Shown: positions 32,210-42,226 of the stretch, in pieces | How the letters are laid out: each line of letters starts with the position of its first letter | Numbering within the stretch: position 1 is the first letter of the stretch | Source: UBA1227 sp045642705 | Lineage (GTDB): Bacteria > Bacillota > Clostridia > Oscillospirales > Acutalibacteraceae | Assembly: GCA_045642705.1 (NCBI GenBank) | Contig: JAZUJK010000025.1 | Coordinates: 1-57,873 of the forward strand | Direction: 5' to 3' | Length of the DNA stretch: 57,873 nucleotides | Position numbers and translations under genes: made by a program | Notes under the pieces: model-generated | What the model was told of the DNA's origin: nothing | Database searches by the model: none | The model's input: the letters and a program-made list of their open reading frames with translations, nothing else

Positions 32210-34000
32210 ATGAAGGTAATTAATAATAAAAAAGGATCTGCAATGTTATGGGCAATCCTTTTGGTGGTTATCTTAACAATTCTTCTCGGAGCGATTACCA
32301 CTTCATCATATGCTTACTTCAATTACACGATTCGTTCTGTTAAGAAGCAGCAGGCATATTTCACTGCACGTTCTGCAATGAGCGCTTTGCTCGAGCAATA
32401 TACAACAATTGACCTCGATCATAAGCAGGATGCAGGTTCAAACGTATATTCTTATGATGAGGAGAATAACCCACTCATCCCTCTCAAGGGTGAAGAAATC
32501 AAAGTACTTGATTTTGGATTTGATGAGGATCAGATGGGTTCTGCAACAGGTACTATCAAGGCCAATCCTAAGGATCCTGATATGATCGATGTTGTTATCG
32601 TTGCAAAATTCCGTGATACAGAATACACAATGAAATCAACAGTAGGTCGTCAGCCTATTTACTTCGGTGGCGTTGCTATTAAGAATATGGCCCTCGGTGT
32701 TGGAAGTAGCTTCGAACTTGATCCTGGAACCGACTTCTATTACTACACATACAAGAATCAAGAAGAAATGGGTAATAAGAAGGCTAACACCTTCGATACA
32801 GCTAAAATTTGTGTAAGTGGTTCTACAATCACTATCCACGGCAATGTAATTACTCAGGGTGATGCCAAGCTTGATAGACATATCACAGCAGCAGGTTATC
32901 ACTTCAAGACACCTGTTGAGTTCACACTCAAGACTGATGGTCACTCAAGAAAGATTTGGAACTCAGAACAGTACATCATCTCCAACAGAACTTTCCCACT
33001 TGATGATAAACTCGCTGAGCATCCACTTACAGTTAGAAAGCTTATTACAGAGCCAGGTAACTGTTCGTTCTATACAGCTAATAACTCTAAGACAAATAAA
33101 AATAATGCTTTTGGTAGAAACGTACCAACTGCTATCAGCAACATTCTCAACAATTTGCTAAATCCAACATTCTTTGGTGTAACAATCAATCTTGCTGATC
33201 TTCTCAATGTTGGTATCGGAAAAGAAGTATTTAACTTGCTCGGTGATAACAATATTGAAAATCTCGCTGTTATTGACTCAAACAACAATGGCCTCGCTAC
33301 AAGATACATTGAAATTGTTTCATTTGCCAACATATTATCCGAAAGTATGAATGATATTTCTAAGACACTTAAGAACCTTCCTATTATCGGACCAGTTTTA
33401 AAGAATGTAATTGATGATTTGTCAGAAGCAGTAAACAAGAATGGTTTAACTGTAATGGATATTTCATATATTGATTTCGATTCAAGAAATACAGGAAACT
33501 TTGGTGACTCAAATGTTGTTCCAGTTACATATTTAAATGTAGGCGGAAATGCTCTTGAGACTGGCGGAATAGACGTACGTATTAAGTATGGTACAAATCC
33601 TGGTTCACAGGCAACGATCAACCAAATTGGTGACTCAATCAGGGAAGGCATTGATAATCTTGCATCAAGATGGCTCAAGATTGTAAAGAATACATCTTAT
33701 GTAAATGTTTATCTAGGAGAGAATGCTACTCTTGAACTTGGCGTAGAAAATCCTAAGATTAGCATGCTTGCTAACGAACCAGCTAAGACAGAGGCTAACC
33801 AGGTTTACTTCATGTCGGTATATGGCCAGCCAGGTTCTAAGGTAGTTCTAAATGATAAAGTTCACGTATTTGGTGAAATCATGTGTGACAATATTGAAAT
33901 CAATGGTGATGTAGCTATTACATATGCATCATCCAATGGTTCTCAGGTAGCTAAGCAGAAGGTTGCTGAATTCTGGACAGTTGTTAACTATTCTGACTAA
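32210..34000 (+). CDS. Minor pilin, PilX/GspK-like (copy A)
   Basis: 596 residues from ATG 32210 (AGGAGG 8 bases before). Prepilin leader MKVINNKKG is followed by SAMLWAILLVVILTILLGA. Position 5 is Trp instead of Glu; loss of Glu5 is typical of tip subunits such as GspK or PilX. The helix is followed by YFNYTIRSVKKQQAYFTARS and a very large domain with a beta-helix-like region late in the chain (VVLNDKVHVFGEIMCDNIEI). The end, KVAEFWTVVNYSD, matches copy B (40489-42165). It probably nucleates or caps the pilus with the two genes that follow. Confidence 0.8.
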   Translation: MKVINNKKGSAMLWAILLVVILTILLGAITTSSYAYFNYTIRSVKKQQAYFTARSAMSALLEQYTTIDLDHKQDAGSNVYSYDEENNPLIPLKGEEIKVLDFGFDEDQMGSATGTIKANPKDPDMIDVVIVAKFRDTEYTMKSTVGRQPIYFGGVAIKNMALGVGSSFELDPGTDFYYYTYKNQEEMGNKKANTFDTAKICVSGSTITIHGNVITQGDAKLDRHITAAGYHFKTPVEFTLKTDGHSRKIWNSEQYIISNRTFPLDDKLAEHPLTVRKLITEPGNCSFYTANNSKTNKNNAFGRNVPTAISNILNNLLNPTFFGVTINLADLLNVGIGKEVFNLLGDNNIENLAVIDSNNNGLATRYIEIVSFANILSESMNDISKTLKNLPIIGPVLKNVIDDLSEAVNKNGLTVMDISYIDFDSRNTGNFGDSNVVPVTYLNVGGNALETGGIDVRIKYGTNPGSQATINQIGDSIREGIDNLASRWLKIVKNTSYVNVYLGENATLELGVENPKISMLANEPAKTEANQVYFMSVYGQPGSKVVLNDKVHVFGEIMCDNIEINGDVAITYASSNGSQVAKQKVAEFWTVVNYSD

Positions 34001-34014
34001 GGAGGAATGCTTTT

Positions 34015-34446
34015 ATGAAGAATTTAAATAATAAAGGTATGACCTTAGTCGAAATGATTATAGGCGTACTGATTTTAGGTATTGCAGGTACAATGCTCGC
34101 ATCTAGTATGGCAGCATCAACCAGGCTTATAAATCGAGCATCAATTTTTAAGTATGTAAGTTCTGCTGCAGCATCTTCTATCGAACTTGCAGAAGCACAA
34201 GAGTGTGCAGACAAGAATTATACAATTGATCTTAATGACTATAATGATTCAACTGCAGCCAAGAAAATCACAATTAAGTGTGAAAAATATGGTAGCAGCG
34301 GAAATAAAACAGATGATTTAACATTCAATATTGATGGTTCACTTATTGAGTCATCAGAAACAGATACAACCAATCTACATTATAGAGAGTTCTTGCCAAC
34401 AAACTTTGCTTTTGTTGTTGATGCAGAACCAGAAGAAAGTAAATAA
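34015..34446 (+). CDS. Small minor pilin (copy A)
   Basis: 143 residues. Leader MKNLNNKG, mature MTLVEMIIGVLILGIAGTM with Glu5 and Met1. A short Ser/Thr/Asp-rich domain ends YREFLPTNFAFVVDAEPEES, close to the tail of the copy B protein (YREFYPDNFSFNV). It is the second gene of the triplet, 14 bases after the PilX-like gene, with AGGAGG before the start. Equivalent to PilV/PilI-like minor pilins. Confidence 0.85.
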   Translation: MKNLNNKGMTLVEMIIGVLILGIAGTMLASSMAASTRLINRASIFKYVSSAAASSIELAEAQECADKNYTIDLNDYNDSTAAKKITIKCEKYGSSGNKTDDLTFNIDGSLIESSETDTTNLHYREFLPTNFAFVVDAEPEESK

Positions 34447-34458
34447 GGAGGTACTAAG

Positions 34459-37380
34459 ATGAATATATTTAATTTCAGACAAAACAAGCTCGGTATGACA
34501 CTTGTTGAAATGGTTGTTTCTCTTGTCATTCTTGGTATCCTTATGACATCTACAATGGGAATGGTTATTTCATCAAGTAACATCTTTATTTCAACAAGTA
34601 AAGCTGCTCTTGATAAGCAGGTTGGTAATAGTACATTTGATATCTTGCAAAAGATGATTATGTATACAACTCACCTAGAAATCACTAATGAGCCAAGTGA
34701 TTCCCTAGATCAGGGATTCTCAATCAATATAAAAGATGAGGATAACCAGAGCGGTTACCTCTACTACAAGCGTGAGAAGGCAGAGAGTGCCGTTGCTATG
34801 TACGACAATAGTTTCTACGGAAATCGTACAATTCAGTATCAGCTAACACCTGTCGGCAAGGATGGAAAGCATGTTGATCTCAAGGTAACAGTTTTCCGTG
34901 AAGGAAAAGCAGTATATGTTAGAGAACAGGTTATCCGCTGTGTCAATCTTGCACTTGTTGGTGGCGCAAATGGAAATGCTGTTTACAAAAGCGCAGACGC
35001 ACCAACCATCAACCCATATATCTCTTTCTCGGTTGATGAGATGCTCTTCGCTGGTGGTAAATCAGCATGGACAATTGAGTACAAAGTAAACTCATATCTC
35101 GCAAAATATAATGCTATTTTAAGAGATTATTATAATCATCTTTTAATAGCAGTTAACCCAGTAAACAATCTCTATGACCAGTATAAAAATCAGGGCAAGA
35201 ACAGCCATCTTAGAAAAGCAGTTCTTGAAAACGCTGTTCAGAACCGCAATAAGGCAATCTATGGCGAGATACTTGATTCTGATATTAGCAAAGCAATAAA
35301 CCTCTCATCTAATGGTACACTACCAGCTGGTGTCAAATGGGATAAGGGTTCCGATCCTTCACAATGGAATAATATCCGTGCATATTATCAGAAGCAGATC
35401 TATGATCTCCTTAATTTCACACCTTCTACAATCCAGGATGAAAATGACGTTTATTATGGTGTAATTGCAAGTAAGGAAGAGTTATATACAGGCTTCCTTC
35501 TCACATATTATAGTGATAAAGACGAGCATAAGAAGGTAACTAAGGATTCATTCCCATCTTTCGAGGATCCATCAGACTTCTTTGGCGGCACAACTATTGA
35601 AAAGTTTGCTGTCCCATCATCAAGCAATGGTCAAGACAAGATGGTAATCCTTGCATATTTTGTAGATGATTCAAACGACTTCTCTACAACAGGTAACATC
35701 CTTCGTCCATCCACATACAAGGATCCATATTACAAGAAAGAGACTAAGACCGGCAACAACCAACTTATGGTAACAACTGGCCTCGGTGATGAAATCGGTA
35801 AAGGTGCTTCAACTCGTATAGCTAATAACGGCCTTAAAGTATATGGCACAGGCCTAAACATGGCTGGTAGAGTTGATGATTATAAGATTCAAGAAAATTA
35901 CAATGAAACTGTAATTGATATATCCAAGAAATATGTTGCCAAAACAGGCTTCACGCTAAACAATCTTGGAAGCAGCCTTTCTAATACATCCTCTTCTAAA
36001 ACAGAATATTATACAGACTTGAATGATGATAAGATTTATGGTACTACACACTATTATCCTAAACATTCAACTACAGTAACTAAGACTACAGCTACTGCAA
36101 GTTATGACAAATTTACTCTTACAGAACTTGGCAATCTTATTACAGTAAATAGTGAAAAAGATTCTTGCTCCATCGATTTATATGATGCTACCAGCGTTAC
36201 ATATTACGATTATAAGAATGGTGAAAGAACACATGCAGGTATCGGTAAAACATCATCTATTTGGGACAAAGGTTCCCATATGTATGGCTTAATTACAGAG
36301 ACTATGCCTGAGCAAAAAACAATAACATTTACTAGCGGAGCATTCAGTCAAGCACAAGAAAATGCATACAATTCATGGAACCTCAAGTCGGTTGAACTTA
36401 TTAACAAACTAAACGCAAAACCAATTACTGAGGTTGCTGATAAGACATCCACTAAGACTGTTTATACATCTACAAGAGATAATGGCACTGATCCAGAATC
36501 TTGTACAAGAATCGTATTTAAGCCTAAGACTTCAGTTAATAATGGTAATATCAAAGAAGGTTGGTATTACTATGTAGAAAAAGAAGATAAAGAAAACGGA
36601 AAACAGGCATATTATTTCTTCTATCTCTCAGCGAAGTCATTCACAGCAGAAATTGGTGATCCTAATGATCCTAATACATCATATGATCCAAACTATGTTG
36701 TAAACAAGGACAAGATTGCTGTAACAGCTTCTTCTATGCGTGACGATGAAAGCGGTAGTGAGATTCAGTTGTTCTCCAAGAACTGGGAACTTAAATATGT
36801 CAGCTACGATAGAGCAGATTATGTGGCAACAGATGAAGGTACTGGTAAGACTGTTAAGGTTGATGTTGATTATTACACAATTCTCTGCCATCAGTACACA
36901 GACTGGTTCATTTATACAGTTGACTGGAACACATGGTATGGTAAGAATGAACAGACTGGTATTATCAACAAATTGATTAATGCAATCACACGTATTTTTG
37001 CTGGTGATAAGACTATCAATGAAATTTCTCCATCTAATTCCAAGTATTCACTTGGATGTTATGGTCAGATTTCAGCAACAGCACTTGATACTGACCTTCG
37101 TTCATTCAACATGGCTTGGGCTGTATACAACCCACAAAAGGGCACATGGTACTACATCCCACCAGAGTCTTCTAGACTCTCTACAACACTTTCCAAGCTT
37201 AATGGTTATGACTTCAAGGATACAGCAACTCCACTTGATTTGACCTCCTGGGCAAGCTCAACAGCATTGCAATATGATATTGGCCAGAGACAAATCGCGA
37301 AGTCAGGACTTCTTGGTATTGACCAGACCAGTGATGTTCCATGGACATCACTTCCAGGTAACACCGAGAAGGCAAGCTAA
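34459..37380 (+). CDS. Giant minor pilin, PilW-like (copy A)
   Basis: 973 residues, several times a normal minor pilin. Leader ends NKLG, mature MTLVEMVVSLVILGILMTS with Glu5. The first 330 residues and the last 130 are clearly similar to copy B (37514-40069): shared CVNLALVG, SVDEMLFAGGKSAWTIEYK, EELYTGFLLTYY and NMAWAVYNPQKGTWYYIPP. The middle (about 430-650) is unique, rich in Thr, Tyr, Lys and Asp. It probably sits at the pilus tip with the exposed middle acting in adhesion or binding. Third gene of the triplet; a terminator lies downstream. Confidence 0.85.
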   Translation: MNIFNFRQNKLGMTLVEMVVSLVILGILMTSTMGMVISSSNIFISTSKAALDKQVGNSTFDILQKMIMYTTHLEITNEPSDSLDQGFSINIKDEDNQSGYLYYKREKAESAVAMYDNSFYGNRTIQYQLTPVGKDGKHVDLKVTVFREGKAVYVREQVIRCVNLALVGGANGNAVYKSADAPTINPYISFSVDEMLFAGGKSAWTIEYKVNSYLAKYNAILRDYYNHLLIAVNPVNNLYDQYKNQGKNSHLRKAVLENAVQNRNKAIYGEILDSDISKAINLSSNGTLPAGVKWDKGSDPSQWNNIRAYYQKQIYDLLNFTPSTIQDENDVYYGVIASKEELYTGFLLTYYSDKDEHKKVTKDSFPSFEDPSDFFGGTTIEKFAVPSSSNGQDKMVILAYFVDDSNDFSTTGNILRPSTYKDPYYKKETKTGNNQLMVTTGLGDEIGKGASTRIANNGLKVYGTGLNMAGRVDDYKIQENYNETVIDISKKYVAKTGFTLNNLGSSLSNTSSSKTEYYTDLNDDKIYGTTHYYPKHSTTVTKTTATASYDKFTLTELGNLITVNSEKDSCSIDLYDATSVTYYDYKNGERTHAGIGKTSSIWDKGSHMYGLITETMPEQKTITFTSGAFSQAQENAYNSWNLKSVELINKLNAKPITEVADKTSTKTVYTSTRDNGTDPESCTRIVFKPKTSVNNGNIKEGWYYYVEKEDKENGKQAYYFFYLSAKSFTAEIGDPNDPNTSYDPNYVVNKDKIAVTASSMRDDESGSEIQLFSKNWELKYVSYDRADYVATDEGTGKTVKVDVDYYTILCHQYTDWFIYTVDWNTWYGKNEQTGIINKLINAITRIFAGDKTINEISPSNSKYSLGCYGQISATALDTDLRSFNMAWAVYNPQKGTWYYIPPESSRLSTTLSKLNGYDFKDTATPLDLTSWASSTALQYDIGQRQIAKSGLLGIDQTSDVPWTSLPGNTEKAS

Positions 37381-37433
37381 CTTGAATTAATATTGAAATT
37401 ATTTATTCAAGCATAAGAAACACTATAAACAGC

Positions 37434-37467
37434 AAAAGACCAGAGGAGAAATCCTCTGGTCTTTTTT
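37434..37467. terminator. Terminator between the convergent minor pilin operons
   Basis: A 14-bp perfect stem AAAAGACCAGAGGA / TCCTCTGGTCTTTT with GAAA loop and T-run on both strands. Confidence 0.9.
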
Positions 37468-37513
37468 CTTATTTATTTAAAACTATGTTTTAAAACTTAT
37501 TGCGGATGTCTTA

Positions 37514-40069
37514 TTACTCGAATGTTACTTCAACCTGGTTACCAGTTGGAAGTCCTACCCACAATACGTCCTGTGTTGTGTCTACAAGTCCAAAGAGACC
37601 TGAGCTTGACATCTTTCTCTGATCAATATCAGATACGAGAGCGGAAGATGATCTCCAGCTACCTGCTCTGAGGTCAACATCAAGTGGAACTGGTTGGTCC
37701 TTATTAGATGACCAAGAAATGTTACTTGTTGCATTAGAGAGACGTGTAGAAGCTGCTGGTACATAATACCATGTGCCACGCTTAGGGTTGTATACGGTCC
37801 AAGCCATGTTATAAGATCTTGTCTCACCATTGAACTTGGTTGTTGTATACTTACCCTTGTTACCAAGTGACTGTACAGCATTGTCTCCACTAATTGAGTT
37901 GATATCGTTAGAAAGTGTCTTACCGCGGAATATCCAGTTAAGGATATCGAGCGTACCCTTCATAATCTTGTTTACAAGTCCATCTGGGCTAGATACGAAC
38001 CATGTGTTCCAGTCAACACCATATACAACGTAGTCTGTGTACTGATGAACCTGAACGCTATCAAGGGTAGTCTGCTTAGAAGAACTACCACCTTGCTCCA
38101 TCATACCGTATCTTGCCTGAGCATAAGCAATACTATCAACTCTGTAACTGTTATTAGTACTTACTATTACACGTGCATTACCCGCATAGCTTGCTGCTCT
38201 ATCTGCAATTGACTTATCTTTAGTTGTTGTCTGTCCATAAATATTTTTTGTAGTTGTTGAGTTGTAAGAAGAGATTTGATTCTGAGCTGCAACAGCAATC
38301 TTTCCTGGATTGAGCTCGGACTCATCAGCCTTAAGGAAGAAGAAGTGATACTGATCACCATTCTTGACGTAATACCAACCTTCTGTCATATCAACAAGAG
38401 GATAAATATAGAGGGCACGCTTATTATTGGTTGTATTTACATAGAGATAATAGTTCTTACCATCATTTGTAATCTGAGTTGCGCCTGTATCCTTGATGAT
38501 CTGCTGTGCTGTTGCTTCCGCACCTGTATAACCTCTAGGTTGTGTCATAGAGGCATTAGATTCTTGATATACACCAAGATTGTGATTTGCCTCGGCTGGT
38601 GCAGAATTCTGCTTATAGTAATAATGATAATAAAAAGAAACTGTTGCTGTATCAATTGTCTTATAAGCGTACTCATCTTTATTAGCAACTGTTGGTACTG
38701 ACTCATCAATTGTCTTCATATACTTCTTTAGAGCATCAGTAAACTTAGAAGATATTGTGGAAATGCTTGTGTTAGAAGCGTTATAAGCGACCCATGTGCT
38801 ACCCATATATCCTTCTGCCATGTCGCCAGAATATGTATATACTGTTAGAGGCTTAGAAGAGAATAGTGTTGTAAAGTTCTCGGCAATATTATCACGATAG
38901 TAAGCCATGATTACCATCTGATTTTCCTTGCCACGAGTCTTACTTGTATTCTTGATGTAACTTGCCATAGAAGTTCCAGCGAAGAATGAGTTAGGATCTG
39001 TAAATTGAGGATATTCAGCCTTAGTTACCTTACCATCCTTGTTAGCATCATAATATGTAAGAAGGAATCCAGCATAGAGCTCTTCCTTAGTAGCAACAAC
39101 GCCATTGAATGGGTTGTCATCAGCATTAGAGCCTGTTATAGCTGCTGCAGGTACGAACTTTAACAAATCCTTGATTCTCTCTTGATAATGCTGACGGAGA
39201 TTGAGATACTCAGTTGGATCGTCGCCCTCCCAAGTCATATTATCTGAACCGTTACCGAAGATTGCAATATCTCTAAGATTGATAAGTTCTGCATACTCTG
39301 CGTTTGGAAGACGTTTACCTTCCTTGTTTTCAGTAGAACCAATCTTATCATTTACATATCCATAGAGAGCCTGAAGTTTACTTGTATATTCGTTCTGAAT
39401 ACGGTTGTATTTTGCAACATATTCAGAGATCTTATACTCAAGTGAATATGCATTCTTACCACCAGACATAAGCTGCTCATCTACTGAGAAAGCGATGAAC
39501 TGGTTGGTTGAACCAGGAGTTGAATTATCCTTGATATAGTTAGCATCGTCACCAACTGAAACAAGCGCAAGGTTCATGCACTTGATGATACGACTAAGCT
39601 CATAGCGCTTCTGGCCATCACGATAAACAGATACTGTAAGCTTGATATGCTTATGCTGACTTCCAGCTTCTTCAAGTTTATAAGATATAGTTCTACGTGA
39701 ATAGAAGCCTTCATCATAGAGATTGATAGGCTCATCGCCTTCTTTGCTCTTATAAAGTAGCGTGCCTGATGATGTATCATTATCAGTTACGTTAAGGGAT
39801 ACGCTCTGTCCACCAGCCTGACTATTAGCTGGAACTTTATCTGCATCATAGATTGTCATATGTGTTGTGTACTTGATAATTGATGACAATGTTTCGAAAA
39901 CATATCCACCAATCTGTCTATCAAGTGCTGAATTACTTGATGATACAAAGATATTACTTGAAGAAATGATAATTCCCATTGTAGACGTTGTAAGAATACT
40001 AAGTATTACAAGGGAGATGACCATTTCTACGAATGTCATACCGAGTTTATTTTCTCTAATGTTAAACAT
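37514..40069 (-). CDS. Giant minor pilin, PilW-like (copy B)
   Basis: 851 residues. Leader MFNIRENKLG, mature MTFVEMVISLVILSILTTS with Glu5. It has the same N-terminal and C-terminal regions as copy A: CMNLALVSVGDD, SVDEQLMSGGKNAYSLEYK, EELYAGFLLTYYDANKDGKV (which looks like an EF-hand-type Ca2+ loop, DANKDGK), and NMAWTVYNPKRGTWYYVPA. The middle differs from copy A and is shorter. Third gene of the minus-strand triplet, 34 bases after the small pilin. Confidence 0.85.
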   Translation of the reverse strand: MFNIRENKLGMTFVEMVISLVILSILTTSTMGIIISSSNIFVSSSNSALDRQIGGYVFETLSSIIKYTTHMTIYDADKVPANSQAGGQSVSLNVTDNDTSSGTLLYKSKEGDEPINLYDEGFYSRRTISYKLEEAGSQHKHIKLTVSVYRDGQKRYELSRIIKCMNLALVSVGDDANYIKDNSTPGSTNQFIAFSVDEQLMSGGKNAYSLEYKISEYVAKYNRIQNEYTSKLQALYGYVNDKIGSTENKEGKRLPNAEYAELINLRDIAIFGNGSDNMTWEGDDPTEYLNLRQHYQERIKDLLKFVPAAAITGSNADDNPFNGVVATKEELYAGFLLTYYDANKDGKVTKAEYPQFTDPNSFFAGTSMASYIKNTSKTRGKENQMVIMAYYRDNIAENFTTLFSSKPLTVYTYSGDMAEGYMGSTWVAYNASNTSISTISSKFTDALKKYMKTIDESVPTVANKDEYAYKTIDTATVSFYYHYYYKQNSAPAEANHNLGVYQESNASMTQPRGYTGAEATAQQIIKDTGATQITNDGKNYYLYVNTTNNKRALYIYPLVDMTEGWYYVKNGDQYHFFFLKADESELNPGKIAVAAQNQISSYNSTTTKNIYGQTTTKDKSIADRAASYAGNARVIVSTNNSYRVDSIAYAQARYGMMEQGGSSSKQTTLDSVQVHQYTDYVVYGVDWNTWFVSSPDGLVNKIMKGTLDILNWIFRGKTLSNDINSISGDNAVQSLGNKGKYTTTKFNGETRSYNMAWTVYNPKRGTWYYVPAASTRLSNATSNISWSSNKDQPVPLDVDLRAGSWRSSSALVSDIDQRKMSSSGLFGLVDTTQDVLWVGLPTGNQVEVTFE

Positions 40070-40103
40070 AAATTACTCGTCCTTTCTATATAATACTTAA
40101 TAA

Positions 40104-40508
40104 TTATTTGTTTTCAACAGGAGTAGCAGGAACATTAAAACTGAAGTTGTCTGGATAGAACTCTCTATATGTGAGGCCTGTTCCAGAATCATTCGCAGAA
40201 GCATACTGGCCATCTTGCTTGACAACTCCTTCTTTGCTACCTTTTTTATATGTCATTTTTATATCTTCAGTTGCATCTACACAATCATAAGTTACAGATA
40301 CCTGAGAATCATCTGATTCTACAGCCTCTTCTACTTCGAGGCTAGATGATGTTGTAACACTTGCATTTCTAAAAAGTGTTGCTCTATTAGTCATATTAGC
40401 AGCACCTGCAAATCCTGATGCGAGCATCATAACAACAATTGCAAGAATAAGAACTGAAACTATAACTTCAACAAGGGTCATACCCGAATTATTCTTGAGG
40501 AGCTTCAT
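40104..40508 (-). CDS. Small minor pilin (copy B)
   Basis: 134 residues. Leader MKLLKNNSG, mature MTLVEVIVSVLILAIVVMM with Glu5. The end TYREFYPDNFSFNVPATPVE matches copy A. The start overlaps the 3' end of the PilX-like gene by 20 bases, so translation is probably coupled, unlike copy A where the genes are separated by 14 bases. Confidence 0.85.
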   Translation of the reverse strand: MKLLKNNSGMTLVEVIVSVLILAIVVMMLASGFAGAANMTNRATLFRNASVTTSSSLEVEEAVESDDSQVSVTYDCVDATEDIKMTYKKGSKEGVVKQDGQYASANDSGTGLTYREFYPDNFSFNVPATPVENK

Positions 40509-42165
40509 CAGTTACAACCTCCTTGTCTGTGTAGTTACTTACTGCCCAATACTCAGCAATCTTTTGCTTTGCAATCTGTGAACCACTGGTTGATGTATAA
40601 ACCATATTAACGTCACCGTTAATCTGGAGGTCATCACAGATGATTTCACCGAGTACTGTAACACCATCGTTAAGGATTACATGTGTATCCTCTCCACCAT
40701 AGATACTGTAGAGGAATACTAATTTTTCTGGAGAATTTTCACGCTTATTATCTCCGTTATATCCAAGTTCTATTGTTGATTTCTCTTCAAGATAAATAAC
40801 CATATAACTTGGCTTTTGATCGATAGCGAAGATTCTGTTAATCAAATTAGATACGCCATTCTGGATATACTGAGTAATCTTATTGATAGTTGAACGTTTA
40901 TTAGGTGCTGAGCCATATCTTACACGAACTGTAAGGCCCTTCTTAGTACCACCACGAACGAACATGTATGTAAGAGGGATAACCTCGTCTGAACGGTTAC
41001 GTTCATCTGTTGATGAATAATCAATATATGATACATCAAGTGTGTCATATTGAATTGCATCAAACTGTGAAAGGAGGTTATCAATTGTTGACCAAACGAA
41101 TCCAGCAAGTGGGTTAAATGCACTATTAGCCTTAGCATCAGCAACGAGATTATCGATTGTTGTTGAAAGTGAGAGAATCTCGATGTACTGAATATTCATA
41201 GCATCTCTCTCAGAGTTTGTAAGTTTCAATTGCTCATCAGCAATATCATTTGCGAAGTTACCGAGACCGATAGCTGCAATAATCTGATCAAGAATAGATG
41301 CTCTATCATTAAGAGACATTCTACCGAATACATGTGGCTGACCATTACTATTACAATAGTATGGATGTGTATCAAAGATACGGCTAAGTGTACCAACTAC
41401 ACTTGATGTGTATTCGATATTTTCCTCATCATCGACCTCGAGAGTCTTGTTGGAAATAATGTATTCATTAGGGTTCCAAATCTTTCTTGAGTGACGGCCG
41501 TCAGCAACAAAGTTTACTTTCTTGCTAAACTTATGACCAGCAACTGTTGTACCAGCAGGGATTGTTGCATCACCCTTGGATACGAAGTTACCATTGATTG
41601 TAAGCTTGTAACCGCCCTTATTAATATCAGAAGAACTTGGATCAAACTTAGAAGTGTTATTCCAATAGAAGTCACTGCCTGCGCCAAGTGTGAGGTTACC
41701 ATTAAGTGTGAGGTTCTTAACAGCAATACCAGCGAAATAGAGTGGCTGACGTACAACTGTAGCCTTCATATGGTAATCTTCACCAGCATAAGTAGATGTA
41801 ACGCTAATTGTTACTTCATCATCCTCATTACGGGTGATATCAGCCTTGGCTGTACCCATTTTGCTATCAAAACCAAAGTCAGTAATTTCTACTTTTCCGT
41901 TAGGCTCTGGCATGATTGGGATATCAGCATCTACATAGGATCCTGTCTTATCCTTAACCTGCTCAGCAGATGTGAACTCCTCAAGTACGGCAGATACAGC
42001 GGAACGTGCTGTGAAATATGCCTGCTGCTTCTTAACTGTATACATTGTGTAGTTAAAGTAAGCATAAGTTGAGGAAAGGATAGCGCCAAGAAGGATGGTA
42101 ATGATAATGGATGTTAAGATTACCCAGAGTAGAGCTGCACCTTTCTTGTTACTTATCAATTTCAT
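40489..42165 (-). CDS. Minor pilin, PilX/GspK-like (copy B)
   Basis: 558 residues. Leader MKLISNKKG, mature AALLWVILTSIIITILLGA with Trp at position 5 instead of Glu, like copy A. Shared stretches with copy A include SVKKQQAYFTARSA-type (VKKQQAYFTARSAVSAVLEE), SRKIWNPNEYIISNKT and GSQIAKQKIAEYWAVSNYTD. It has an extra acidic C-terminal tail (KEVVTDEAPQE) that overlaps the next gene. AGGAGGTT lies 9 bases before ATG 42165. First gene of the minus-strand triplet. Confidence 0.8.
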   Translation of the reverse strand: MKLISNKKGAALLWVILTSIIITILLGAILSSTYAYFNYTMYTVKKQQAYFTARSAVSAVLEEFTSAEQVKDKTGSYVDADIPIMPEPNGKVEITDFGFDSKMGTAKADITRNEDDEVTISVTSTYAGEDYHMKATVVRQPLYFAGIAVKNLTLNGNLTLGAGSDFYWNNTSKFDPSSSDINKGGYKLTINGNFVSKGDATIPAGTTVAGHKFSKKVNFVADGRHSRKIWNPNEYIISNKTLEVDDEENIEYTSSVVGTLSRIFDTHPYYCNSNGQPHVFGRMSLNDRASILDQIIAAIGLGNFANDIADEQLKLTNSERDAMNIQYIEILSLSTTIDNLVADAKANSAFNPLAGFVWSTIDNLLSQFDAIQYDTLDVSYIDYSSTDERNRSDEVIPLTYMFVRGGTKKGLTVRVRYGSAPNKRSTINKITQYIQNGVSNLINRIFAIDQKPSYMVIYLEEKSTIELGYNGDNKRENSPEKLVFLYSIYGGEDTHVILNDGVTVLGEIICDDLQINGDVNMVYTSTSGSQIAKQKIAEYWAVSNYTDKEVVTDEAPQE

Positions 42166-42226
42166 AATTTGTTAACCTCCTGATTTGGGGTTTTTGTTAA
42201 CGTTTCGTAAACTTTTTGTTGACCAA

